From assembly GCA_029582155.1 (NCBI GenBank), contig CM055901.1:46559228-46623227 (forward strand): a DNA stretch of 64,000 bases. The letters run 5' to 3'. Below the pieces are notes generated by a model. That model was not told where the DNA came from and ran no database searches. It saw only the letters and a program-made list of their open reading frames with translations. Origin of the DNA: Panopea generosa (lineage: Eukaryota > Mollusca > Bivalvia > Adapedonta > Hiatellidae). Positions 1-11,165 of this stretch are shown piece by piece; position 1 is the first letter of the stretch; each line of letters starts with the position of its first letter. The translations under genes were made by a program, and so were the position numbers.

Positions 1-3000
1 ATAATGGTGAGAGGAGGCTTAGTTCACAATAGTGGTGAGAGGGGGCTTAGTTCACAATAGTGGTGAGAGGGAGCTTAGTTCACCACAATGGTGAGAGGGG
101 CTTAGTTGACAACAATGGTGAGAGGAGGCTTAGTTCACAATAATGATGAGAGGGGGCTTAGTTCACAACAATGATTAGAGGAGGCTTAGTTCACCACAAT
201 GATGAGAGGAGGCTTAGTTCACAATAATGATGAGAAGGGGCTTAGTTCACAACAATGATGAGAGGGGGCTTAATTCACCACAATGGTCAGAGGAGGCTTA
301 TTTCACAATTATGGTAAGAGGAGGCTTAGTTCACAATAGTGGGTGAGAGGAGACTTAGTTCACCACAATTTTGAGAGGGGGCTTAGTTCACCACAATGAT
401 GAGAGGGGGTTTAGTTCTACACAATGGTGAGAAGAGGTTTAGTTCACCACAATGGATAGAGGGGGGCTTAGTTCACCACATTGGTGAGAGGAGACTCAGT
501 TCACCACAATGGCGTGAGAGGGCTTAGTTCACCACTATGGTGAGAGGGACTTTGTTTACCACAATGGTGAGAGAGGGTTTAGTTCACCCCAATGGTGAGA
601 AGAAACTTAGTTCAACACAATGGTGAGAGGAGACTTAGTTCACCACAATGGTGAGAATGGGCTTTGTTCACCACAATGGTGAGAGGAGACATAGTTCACC
701 ACAATGGTGAGAGGGGGTTTAGTTCACCACAATGATGAGAGGGAGCTTAGTTCACCACAATGATGAGAGGAGGCTGAGTTCACCACAATGATGAGAGGGG
801 GCTTAGTTCACCACAATGGTGGGAGGAGACTTAGTCCACCACAATGGTGAGAGGGGGCTTAGTTCACAATAATGATGAGAGGAGGCTTAGTTCACAATAA
901 TGGTAAGAGGAGTTAGTTCACAATAATGGTGAGAGGAGGCTTAGTTCACAATAGTGGTGAGAGGGGGCTTAGTTCACAATAGTGGTGAGAGGGGGCTTAG
1001 TTCACCACAATGGTGAGAGTGGCTTAGTTCACAACAATGGTGAGAGGAGACTTAGTTCACAATAATGATGAGAGGGGGCTTAGTTCACAACAATGATGAG
1101 AGGGGGCTTAATTCACCACAATGGTCAGAGGAGGCTTAGTTCACAATAATGGTGAGAGGAGGCTTAGTTCACAATAGTGGTGAGAGGGGGCTTAGTTCAC
1201 CACAATGGTGAGAGGGGTTTAGTTCACCACAATGGTGAGAGGAGGCTTAGTTCACAATAATGATGAGAGGGGGCTTAGTTCACAACAATGATGAGAGGGG
1301 GCTTAATTCACCACAATGGTCAGAGGAGACTTAGTTCACAATAATGGTGAAAGGAGGCTTAGTTCACCACAATTTAGAGAGGGGGCTTAGTTCACCACAA
1401 TGATGAGAGGGGGCTTAGTTCTACACAATGGTGAGAAGAAGCTTAGTTCACAACAATGGAGAGAGGTGGCTTAGTTCACCACATTGGTGAGAGGAGACTC
1501 AGTTCACCACAATGGCGTGAAAGGGCTTAGTTCACCACAATGGTGAGAGGAGACTTTGTTTACCACAATGGTGAGAGAGGGTTTAGTTCACCACAATGGT
1601 GAGAGGAGACTTAGTTCAACACAATGGTGATAGGAGACTTAGTTCACCACAATGGTGAGAATGGGCCTTGTTCACCACAATGGTGAGAGGAGACATAGTT
1701 CACCACAATGGTGAGAGGGGGTTTAGTTCACCACAATGATGAGAGGGAGCTTAGTTCACCACAATGATGAGAGGAGGCTGAGTTCACCACAATGATGAGA
1801 TGGGGCTTAGTTCACCACAATGGTGGGAGGAGACTTAGTCCACCACAATGGTGAGAGGGGGCTTAGTTCACCACATTGGTGAGAGGGGGCTTAATTCACC
1901 ACAATGGTGAGAGGAGACTTAGTTCACCACAATGGTTAGAGGAGACTTAGTTCACCACAATGGTGAGAGGGGGCTTAGTTCACCACTATGCTGAGAGGGA
2001 GCTTAGTTCACCACAATGGTAAGAAGAGGTTTAGTTCACCACAATGATGAGATGAGCTTAGTTCACCACAATGGTGAGAGGGGGCTTAGTTCACCATAAT
2101 GATGAGAGGGGGCTTAGTTCACCACAATCGTTAGAGGGGGCTTAGTTCCCAATAATGGTGAGATGAAGCTCATTTCACCACAATGATGAGATGAGGCTTA
2201 GTTCACCACAATGGTGAGAGGGGGCTTAGTTCACCCCAATGGTGAGAGGAGACTTAGTTCACCACAATGATGAGAGGGGGCTTAGTTCACAATAATGGTG
2301 AGAAGAGGCTTATTTCACCACAATGATGAGAGGGGGCTAAGTTCACCACAATAGTGAGATGAGACTTAGTTCACCACAATGATGAGAGGGGGCTTAGTTC
2401 ACAACAATGGTGAGAGGGGGCTTAGTTCACAAAAATGGTGAGATAAGACTTAGTTCACTACAATGGTGAGAAGGGGCTTAGTTCACCACAATGATGAGAG
2501 GGGGCTTAGTTCACTACAATGGTGAGAGGAGACTTAATTCATCACAATGATGAGAGGGGGCTTAGTTCAGCACAATGGTGAGAGGGGGCTTAGTTCAGCA
2601 CAATGGTGAGAGGGGGCTTAGTTCACCACAATTATGAGAGGGGTTTTAGTGAACCACAATGGTGAGAGGGGGATTAGTTAACCACAATGGTGAGAGGAGA
2701 CTAAGTTCACCACAATGGTGAAAGGAGGCTTATTCACCACAATGATGAGAGGGGGCTTAATTCACCACAATGATGAGAGGGGGCTTAGTTTACCACAATG
2801 GTGAATGGAGACTTAATTCACCACAATGATGAGAGGGGTCTTACTGGCTCCTTATAACAGTGAGATGAGGCTGTGTTCACCATGATGGTGAGAATGGGCC
2901 TAGTTCCCCATAACAGTGAGAGGGGTCTTACTGGCTCCTTATAACAGTGAGATGAGGCTTTGTTCACCATGATGGTGAGAATGGGCATAGTTCACCATAA

Positions 3001-3420
3001 TGGTGAAAGGGGTCTTACTGGCTCCTTATAACAGTGAGATGAGGCTTTGTTCACCATGATGGTGAGAATGGGCATAGTTCACCATAATGGTGAAAGGGGT
3101 CTTACTGGCTCCTTATAACAGTGAGATGAGGCTTTGTTCACCATGATGGTGAGAATGGGCATAGTTCATCATAATGTTGAAAGGGGTCTTACTGGCTCCT
3201 TATAACAGTGAGATGAGGCTTTGTTCACCATGATGGTGAGAATGGGCATAGTTCACCATAATGGTGAAAGGGGTCTTACTGGCTCCTTATAACAGTGAGA
3301 TGAGGCTTTGTTCACCATGATGATGAGAATGGGCATAGTTCACCATAATGGTGAAAGGGGTCTTACTGGCTCCTTATAACAGTGAGATGTGGCTTTGTTC
3401 ACCATAATTGTGAATGGGGT
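1..3420. repeat. 28-bp G-rich tandem array (array 1)
   Basis: About 100 copies of a 28-bp unit of the form GGTGAGAGGGGGCTTAGTTC followed by ACCACAAT or ACAATAAT. Units differ by point changes (GGTGAG/GATGAG; GGGGGC/GGAGAC). A large block is itself duplicated: the rare variant GGCGTGA occurs at 511 and 1514 with matching neighbours, about 1003 bp apart. From about 2838 the array changes to an ~87-bp unit (three diverged 28/29-mers, one reading CTTACTGGCTCCTTATAACA), repeated about seven times. The array begins before the window. It lies downstream of COA7 exon 2 on the coding strand, so it is probably intronic. No coding potential is seen. Confidence 0.95.
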
Positions 3421-3648
3421 TTGACGCCAATTCAACACATTTCAGGTTATTTATGGCATATCCAGTTTTACTGGTGGAGGAAGACCTCAGATTGAGTAGA
3501 ACCACCGTCTTTCCGTAAGTAACTGGCAAACTTTCTCACATAAAGTTTGTGGATCAAGCGGGACTCGAACCTACAACCTTAGCAGTGAGCAGTAAATGAT
3601 CTTGAGACAACACCTTAGACCACTTCCACCATGAAGGACCCACCCATA
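3420..3648 (-). mobile_element. tRNA-derived SINE copy S1
   Basis: On the minus strand this starts with a tRNA-like head. An A-box-like GTGGAAGTGGTCTAAGG and a B box GGTTCGAGTCC are followed by CTTTATGTGAGAAAGTTTGC, a body with TCTGAGGTCTTCCTCCACCA, and a tail ending GTTGAATTGGCGTCAAACCCC. The same head, body and tail order recurs at 25893, 31711, 33556 and 47697. This copy sits inside array 1: array-type sequence (GATGAGAATGGGCATAGTTC) resumes immediately after it at about 3650. Confidence 0.75.
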
Positions 3649-3740
3649 ATGATGAGAATGGGCATAGTTCACCATAATTGTATCAACATGCTGCTATAAT
3701 GCATATATTTCATACACACAAAATATCAAAAAATGTTCAC

Positions 3741-3884
3741 CTGCTGTTCCCAGCAAGTAATATCGCCCAACACCAAAACAGCTACGCCCGTGATTGTTTT
3801 CATCGCAGTTCATTTTGTAGATCTTAGCTGCCTTCTCCAAATCCTTTGAAACAGCTTCATAGTAATTTCCTAATCTATGACAAC
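3741..3884 (-). CDS. COA7: COA7 exon 2
   Basis: A 144-nt exon with acceptor ttcttcag|GTTGTC and donor GCAG|gtgaac. It encodes [20 protein letters not shown] and then [27 protein letters not shown]. This is a Sel1-like helical pair with the LGxYY signature. The incoming intron phase matches exon 1 exactly. Confidence 0.88.
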
Positions 3885-6800
3885 CTGAAGAAAAACAATC
3901 AACTTATGGGTTACCAAACTCCTCATGGCCGCCCTTTTAAGCAACAAAACTGACATGATACATGTAGTTCGAATTCCCTCAATTCTCAAATTTTTAAGAC
4001 ATTTTTGTTTTTTGTATTTCATCTAGGAAATTTCATGCATGTGTACATATATTGTTTTTGTGAACCAAGATAGTATATAGAGAAGGAAAGGCAACTGATT
4101 TAGATTTTGTGAACGTTCGCATATTCACGCAAAATCTCACAATATCTTGTTTTCAGTTATAAATCTTAACTTCCACTCATCTCATGAACACAAATCAAAA
4201 TTCTTATACTACAGAATGAAATTCTCATCAAAACAATGCTATTCCCAGAAATTTGTGTTTAAAATTGTTGAAGCACTTTTGCTTACAAAATTTGTGTACT
4301 GCAGCAAAATAATGACAAATTACAAGAAATTTTCCTTCAAACCTCAATAGATTTAACCGAAGATCATTTTGCATGAACAAAACATGTTTAAAACTTTAAA
4401 CATCTAAGATTACATACAGCTTACAGTTTATGTAAAAGAAATCAGCTGCCTGACAATTATGAATGATTAATTTGCGAAATAATTAATCCTTTATGTGCTA
4501 TTTTATCAACATTTAGTCAGGATATGCAAGTTTCTTATCCTTCTATACAAGTCTTTGCTGTTAACATAATTATACATTTTTGGATATTGAAAAAAACACA
4601 TACCTACCCATTTTTGAACACTAGGATTGGGAGACTGCAAACTAACATTATTTTAATGCTGACCCAATGATATTTTACGCAAAATATTTATATTCAGAAA
4701 AATTGCACAGCATGGTAATATATGGCTATCAGACATCTCGGCCCCTTGACATTTTGACCCCTGATAGTTACGACATCTGGACCCCTCAACGTTTCAACTC
4801 CCGGACATCTCTCGGCACCTCATAAAAACGGGAATGTTCACCTTGTAATGATAACTTAAAACATAAATTTCATGTTGTAATTGTAATTTTATATATATAT
4901 ATATGTATATTTATATATAATTCATTTATTTGGTAATTTATCATTAATCAATTATTATCAATTTTTGTATATTTATTATCATTCTATATACTGGTTTTTA
5001 TACAGTCCAAACTCGTTATCTCAATATTAGAGGGACTGCCAAAAAACATTGAAATATCCGAACATCAACATAGATTTTGTCTCAAGATCAATTTTTATTT
5101 CAATCACCTGAAAAGTGTCGTCTGTCGTATGTCAACTGCACTTTCGCTTTCATATTGCGATCCATGCAGTAAAATTACACTGTTGTGATAAATGCTCATA
5201 TCTGGGTCTTTTTTTTAACTACTTTGAGTGCAAGATGTAAGATGAGGCTGATTGATTGAATCAAAAGATATTTATACAATTTACATGCAATCACTCAATT
5301 CGATAACACGATGTTTACAACATTCTATCAGTCATTAAAACTGACACGTTTGCTGCCGGTAATTAGTAATGCGTTTTAAATAAACTGTGAAACATAGCAC
5401 CATAGATTTTCACACAACTTAAACGTACAATATTATGTCAACAAATATTATATCCAGACAAACATTCAATTAAAGGTGTGAAATGATCAATCGGGAACTA
5501 GAACTGGGATCGAGATATCCAAAATATTGACACAAACAATATTGAGTTAAAAGAAATGTATTTATACAAAGAAGGGGAAAAGTTGAGGATGGCAAAAAAT
5601 ATTGACACTACCAGAATATCGTCTCAAGCGATATCAAGATAATGAGTTTCGACCGTATATTTATTCTTTCAAATTTTCATACATACAAATCAATTTAAGT
5701 ATATCTAAGGATTAGAATGGAAGCTAAAATATTATAAAGTTCTTCTCCATCTATATTATTGTGTCTAATATATATAATTGGTGCATTATTTATATTTCAT
5801 TATTTTGTACAAATATATATTATTGGACCTTTGGTATTGGTATATTTCTTATATTTTATAGTATTGTTAAGTATATATAATTATAAGTAATTTATTTTCA
5901 AACTTTAAAAATTTGCTAAAATATTTTTTATTTCAATATATCATGCCTATATATACTCACTGCCCCCATATTGACAAAAAATATATATTTAAGCCTGTCA
6001 AAATAATATATCAATAAAGGGATTTTACTAACTTCGGCTACGGGCCTAGGTTAGACTAAAATAGATTTCCTGCTTAAAAGTGCAACATATTTTGTGACAT
6101 ATTAAATGTGACTTACATGATTTCATTTTGATTTCAAATTGATCCTTTATACACATGAGTGGATCCAGGATTTCAGTTTAGAGGGGGACACAACACAAAA
6201 TCTAAATGGGCAAACATGTTTTCATTATAAATAAAATGCATTTAACACTATATGGGAGTTCTGGGGGGGAGGGGGCATACGCCAGGTTTTTTAAACTGTG
6301 TTATTTCTTTTTCTTTTTTTTTCTCTCTTTTTGTTAATTATCATTTATAAATTATTATTAATGTGTATGTATCAAGCTTTAGATTTTAATACAAACATTT
6401 ATAGCCTAAAAATAATCATGAACTGGTAACAAATATACCTTATTATTATGACCATAAAATGTGTCACTTTTGTTGAGTGATTAAGTGTGTATATTGTTTA
6501 TTTTAGCAGGGTACTCACTTGTGTTGTATATAAGCCCCTAAAATAATAACACCCACAGTTAATACAAAAAGGATAACCTAAAGTACATCCATACATAACA
6601 ATAAATAAAATGATAAAATAAAATTGATGTGGTTATGATATTAAAAATAATATTTATACATGTATGTGAAAGCATAGAAATAACCTAAAACATATGTAAC
6701 TTAATTGTATGAATAAATAGCCGTTTTTAAAAAATATATTTTTCTCTGGTATCAGCAGAATTGATTATTTTAAGGCACAGAAACGCCTTTATAATCTTAC

Positions 6801-9800
6801 AGTTTCTGTAAGGATGCAGACTACACTTTGGCAGTTGAAGCTGGCATGCCTGCTCATCTGTCATTGGCAGAGGCTGTTGCGGACATGCTACATGTGACAC
6901 TAGAAGAGGTTTGTTTACTTATATAGGCTGAATATAAGACAGTGTGAACATGCGACTAATCAACACGAACAACATACCTACCTGTTCTGGAGTTCTGATT
7001 ATGTATCAAAGCAATACTTATTACTATATAAACAAAGTGGAATCACACTATGTTTGTTCCCTGGTCTTCCTACTTGGAAATGAAAACCACATCTCCAAAC
7101 AAATACCCCGTCTTTTTTGTATTGAACTTTTTCTTTTATTATGCTGTTCAATTTATAATTTTGATTATAATTATACCAGTAGTTTGACATCTGAGAAAAA
7201 AAATCCAATGGATTAAAAGAAAGAAGTTTTATACAGGTTTTGCAGCTAAACTGTTCTAAATATTTATCCAATCACACACAGTAGACTTTATTCTGTCTTT
7301 TTTGTATTGAACTTTTTTCTTTTATTAAGGTGTTCAATTTATTATTTTCGCTATAATTATAACTTGACATTTGGAAAAAAATCTAGTGGATTAAAAAAAA
7401 AAAGAAGTTTTATACTGGTTTTGTAGTTAAACTGTTCTAAATATTTATACAATCACATACAGTAGACTTTATTCTTTCAATCTATTTTTCCATTTTTTCA
7501 TTATGAAAATGCAAATATTTAGTATTTAGTATTGAGAGAACATGAGAAAAAAACAAGCATTTATGGGTAGCAGTTTCAGATGATGTTGATGTCTATAAAT
7601 AAGTAAATGTTACATAAATTCTTTAAATCAAAATAGATAATACTGTAAAGTCTTTCTTTGAGATAACATATAGTATACAAGTATGTTACATACAACTTAT
7701 ATGTCTATGATGAATACTTCAATGAAGTTATTTTATTTAGTTTTTCAACGCACTGAGAATGAGTTTTTGTTTCACCAACACTTTTTTTGAATTACTGTCT
7801 TAACTGATTTAAGAATGGTGGTTCGTCTATTCTGTAACTAGTGGGACTTAAATGTACTGCAATTCTACAGAATCCAGTGCAAAAACAAGGTAACCTAGAA
7901 TATATTTCTGTAAACTTATGTCTCCTTGAGGTACTAGTGTGAATGACCGGGTTTTGGTTGGTGAGGAGTTAGCCTGTTCTCTGTCATGGTTTTTGTCTGT
8001 GAAATTAAAGAGCAATCTTTCCTTGCTAGCAAAAAAAATTTATAATGTTAGAACAAACTGAAACACATTGGTTTGTACAGTTATTGTATAACTTACCAGT
8101 ATTTGATACTAATAACAAAATATATAAACAAAAAAACAAAAAAAAACAACATTGGTTTGTACAGTTATTGTATAACTAACCAGTATTTGATACTTATAAC
8201 AAAATATATAAAAAAAACAAAACAAAAAAAAACACAACTCAGAGTTAATAAATTTACTAAAGAACCTGGAAAGTTTGCCTCTTAATCTACAAAAAATGAA
8301 AATGTTATATTAGAAATTTTGTAAATACTACATCAGTATTTGTATTGTTTACATCTGATTTTGATTAACTGTTATAATGAAATAACAAATTACAAAAAAA
8401 ACAACAAAGTGGAATTATTACAGTTTACATATTAATAAAACTGATATTTATATAATTTAATACTTTTAAAACTGAAATTTTATGCTTTCCAGTATCACAT
8501 AGGTTAATCTACTGTTAACATGATAACAGCAAAATTATAATATTTATCTAGGCTAAAACATAAATAATACAGCATCATACATACTTTTGTATATATATGT
8601 TTTTTCTTTTTTATGTTCAATGCTTCTATGTTGTTTTTTTTGTAATTTTTTATTTCATTGTAACAGTTTAACAATATCAGATGTAAAGAAGCATATTATG
8701 ATATAATATATACAAAATTCAACATTTTCACATTTGTAAAATTAAGGGCAAACTTTCCAAGTCTTTTAGTGAGTTTGCTAACTCCCATTCTTTATGTATA
8801 TATATTTTGTTATTGATATCAAATAAGTTATACAATGACTATATATACCATATTTTTTTCATTTTGTACTAACATTTTTTTTAATTTTTATACAAGGAAA
8901 GTTTGCTCTTTAGTCTGTTTGTGAAAAAGAAAAAATCCTCACAAACAAAAACGCTAAAAAAAACAACAACAACAGAGAGCAGGCTTATGTTTCATCAACA
9001 CACTCGGGTATTCGTAGAAGTATCTATAAAAAACTTAAGTTTAAAGAACTATATGTAACCGTGGTGGCTTGCACTGGATTAAAAAAAAAACTGCATTACT
9101 TTTACTTTACTTTTAATAGTTGAACCACCATTCTACAATCGGTTAAAACGGTAAAGCAAAGAAAATGCTGGTTAAACCCGCTGTCTGTGCATTGTATTCA
9201 AAACAAGATAACTTCATTGACGTATTCAACATAGACATATATGTTGTATGTTACATATTTGTACAATATATATAATCTCGAAGAATGACTATGTAACAAG
9301 AATGTAACATTACTTAGTTATAGACATTAAAATCATCTGAGACTGATAAAACTGCTTGTTTTTTTTTCATGTTCTTTAAATACTAAATAGTAGCATTTTT
9401 TTATTATTATAATAATAATAATAATAATTGTATCAAAAAAAGATTGGAAGGATCAAGTCTACTGTACTTGATTGTATAAATATTTAAAGCAATTTAACCA
9501 CAAAAACCCGGAGGGAAATCAATAATGTATCTTAGATTACAAGAGGTTTATAGACCTCCCAAAGAGCATCAAATCCTACCAAATTAAAGTTTACTTTTGC
9601 TATATATCTTTCTGTGTTATAAAGATTTTGAATATAATGTTTAAAGTTTGTTAAACAGAGTTCTTTTTTATTTAATTTATGGATGAAGATGATTTTTTTT
9701 GTTATCAATAATAATTTATTCAACACTGGGTCAAACTCTTTGTTTCCAAATAGAATATCAGTAATTGACCAGTTTGTAATAATAGCACTGTTCTTTTCTT

Positions 9801-11165
9801 TGATATAGTCAACAAGACTAGACATAAATTGATTTGATGTTGCACAGTCTATAAATAGATGTTTTATGGTTTCAATTTCTGTCTGACAGAATGTACACAT
9901 TTCTGAAACAGCGATATTTATTTTCTTCAGGAGTGAGTTTGTACCCAATATTTTATGGTTGATTCTATATTGAAACCATTGTAAATTCGTATCTGTAGTG
10001 AAACTAAATGGTAGAGCATAATATTTTGACCATCTTAAATTAATTCTTATATCTAACTCCTCTTCCCACTTACATTTTGAAGAAGGTTCACTATTTTCTG
10101 AAAAAAATGTTTTATATATTGCTCTACAACCCTTTTTATCTTTAACAATAGTCAAGACTGGAAGTGGTCATATAGGGTTCTGGCAATTACTTGCTAAGTG
10201 TTGACACTTAAATTTATTTATGTATTGTCTTGCTGATGCAATAAGCCCTTCAAATTCAAGAAAATTTGTATTGATATTATACTTGTTGATGAATTCTCTA
10301 ATGGTATACAAATTGTCATTGCTATTCATTAGGTCATTTATAACTATTATTCCTTTAGAAAACTAATGCTTATAAAAAATGCTCGAGCCTCCGATCTTAA
10401 GATTAGGGTTGTACCAAATGTATGAATTTTGTAAACCAGACCATGTGGTAGGTTCGGTGTTTGATGAAAACTTTTGTTTTTTCAATGCTTCTATGTTTGT
10501 GTTAATTTTTAATGGTATTGAAAATGATTTTGACATAATTACAACAGCAATATGTTTTTTTCTGTTCATTTTATACATATCCCAGTACTTATCAAGAAAA
10601 GTGTATTAAATAACTGTTATTAAAGTGGGTAAAAATGTTACGGAACTCTTTAAGTGTCATGCACAGACACCTATACCCACCTTTACACATTATTAAACAT
10701 TAAAAACAGATAATGAGGGATTGAGATGTCAAGGGGTTGAAATGTCCAGGGGTCAAACTATCGTAACAATTAGGGGTCAAAATGTAAAGTGGCCGAGATG
10801 TTCCAATACCCAATATATTACCATAAACAAAAAAATATGACAGTTGTTCTATATAAGACACAAAGAAACGTATGTAACCATAAACTTTCTCTGTTTCAAA
10901 AATTACAAACACTCTAATTGTTTACTGGATGGTTATTACAACATCATTGTATTTTATTCGGTTCGAACAGAGCGAAGAGCGAAATGTAATAAGACTTGTA
11001 CGAGTTTTCCCCCCTGCAATATAGTCCCTGAATCGTACCGTCTGGATCTTTTTCTCCGTAACATTGAAACGTATATTCAGTATTTAAGTTTTTCAAATAC
11101 TCTCTGACGTCTTCTTCTTTTTTAAAGTCCCATGGTGTATTTGTTCCCATTGTTAATTCCGGCAT
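3741..11165 (-). CDS. COA7: Cytochrome c oxidase assembly factor 7 (COA7), 5' part, two exons
   Basis: Partial gene joined from complement(11039..11165) and complement(3741..3884). In the family this is a cysteine-rich Sel1-repeat protein of the mitochondrial intermembrane space that is needed for complex IV assembly. The N-terminal residues [19 protein letters not shown] and [10 protein letters not shown] match the family start. Exon 1 ends one base into a Gly codon (GACG|gtacga) and exon 2 supplies the other two (cttcag|GT), giving [15 protein letters not shown]. Exon 2 continues with [11 protein letters not shown], a typical Sel1/cysteine pattern. I chose the ATG at 11165; a second ATG lies five codons in. 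The intron is 7154 bp. Exon 2 ends one base into a codon at GCAG|gtgaac, so the remaining roughly two thirds of the protein is encoded left of the window. Family identity is recognised from sequence; function is inferred from the family. Confidence 0.88.
4709..4806 (+). repeat. Dispersed ~100-bp repeat, left inverted copy
   Basis: Begins ATGGTAATATATGG and contains ACATCTCGGCC, ACATTTTGACCCCT, GACCCCT and TTTCAACTCC. The reverse complement of 10718-10825 shows the same segments in the same order (ATGGTAATATATTGG, ACATCTCGGCC, ACATTTTGACCCCT). The family is not known to me. Confidence 0.7.
5003..5655. mobile_element. pogo/Tigger-like MITE, 653 bp
   Basis: The left end CAGTCCAAACTCGTTATCT matches the reverse complement of the right end (CGGTCGAAACTCATTATCT) at 16 of 19 positions. 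It is flanked by TA on both sides (5001-5002 and 5656-5657). A TA target and a CAGT(C/T)GAA-type terminus are usual for Tc1/mariner-superfamily pogo/Tigger elements. There is no transposase ORF, so it is non-autonomous. Confidence 0.7.
6803..6908 (+). CDS. Orphan internal exon candidate, unrecognised
   Basis: A 106-nt stretch bounded by a plausible acceptor (atcttacag|T) and donor (GAAGAG|gtttgt). One frame is open throughout and reads [20 protein letters not shown] then [15 protein letters not shown]. It looks like ordinary protein, with an amphipathic helix, and its codon content is unlike the AT-rich surroundings. The other two plus frames have stops. It lies on the strand opposite COA7 inside COA7 intron 1, and no partner exons are visible. 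It may belong to a nested or adjacent plus-strand gene, or be a captured exon or relic. I do not recognise the family. Confidence 0.35.
7115..7480. repeat. Tandem duplication, ~185-bp unit
   Basis: The segment starting ATTGAACTTTTTCTTTTATT near 7120 is repeated from about 7304. Both copies run through AAACTGTTCTAAATATTTAT and CAGTAGACTTTATTCT. The second copy forms the outer edge of the long palindrome that follows. Confidence 0.75.
7420..9505. repeat. Long imperfect palindrome (~2.1 kb)
   Basis: The left arm (about 7420-8415) matches the reverse complement of the right arm (about 8625-9505) along its length. Left-arm landmarks found in the same order in the reverse complement of the right arm include: AAATATTTATACAATCA; CAGTAGACTT; TTTAGTATTT; GAACATGA; CATACAACTTATATGTCTATG; GAATGGTGGTTC; AATCCAGTGCAA; CCTGCTCTC-type; TATTGTATAACTTA; GGAAAGTTTGCC; TTTACATCTGAT; AATGAAATAA. 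The central ~210 bp is a loop. A local 78-bp duplication (around 8073 and 8150) lies in the left arm. No ORF of note, so it is probably a fold-back or MITE-type element rather than a gene. Confidence 0.8.
9532..10600 (-). pseudogene. 5'-truncated LINE ORF2 fragment, dead
   Basis: One minus-strand reading frame of about 350 codons, broken by two in-frame stops (TAG at about 10363 and TGA just before 10155). It encodes the C-terminal end of a non-LTR retrotransposon protein. A segment of the type [19 protein letters not shown] is followed by [20 protein letters not shown] and then a zf-RVT-like region with [23 protein letters not shown], and HLFIDC (C-x2-C-x8-H-x4-C). This layout is what I know from L1/Tx1-type LINEs. 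The reverse transcriptase core is absent, so it is a 5'-truncated insertion in the COA7 intron, in the same orientation as COA7. Confidence 0.8.
10718..10825 (-). repeat. Dispersed ~100-bp repeat, right inverted copy
   Basis: Inverted partner of 4709-4806, about 6 kb away, near the other end of the COA7 intron. The short internal phrases 'GACCCCT' and 'ACATCTC' are themselves repeated inside it. Confidence 0.7.
11039..11165 (-). CDS. COA7: COA7 exon 1 (initiator)
   Basis: Encodes 42 residues plus one base, beginning [14 protein letters not shown] and ending QCYGEKDPD(G). The donor GACG|gtacgattc is at 11038-11037. In the same frame the codon two before this ATG is TTG, and no better upstream ATG exists. 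No mitochondrial presequence is evident, which suits an intermembrane-space protein imported through its cysteines. Confidence 0.87.

Larger units (their letters stand above)
3885..11038 (-). other. COA7: COA7 intron 1 (7.15 kb)
   Basis: Intron between two phase-matched COA7 exons. It is AT-rich and holds no further COA7 coding sequence that I can see. Contents are listed separately: a MITE at 5003-5655, an orphan exon candidate at 6803-6908, a tandem duplication plus long palindrome at 7115-9505, a LINE fragment at 9532-10600 and a pair of inverted ~100-bp repeats at its two ends. The stretches 3885-4700 and 5660-6780 are AT-rich with no recognisable feature beyond short TA runs (4891-4920) and T tracts. 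Confidence 0.8.

Noticed and set aside
6944-7271. Two opposed ~90-codon ORFs
   Set aside because: They cover an AT-rich tandem duplication, have no protein-like composition, and mirror each other.
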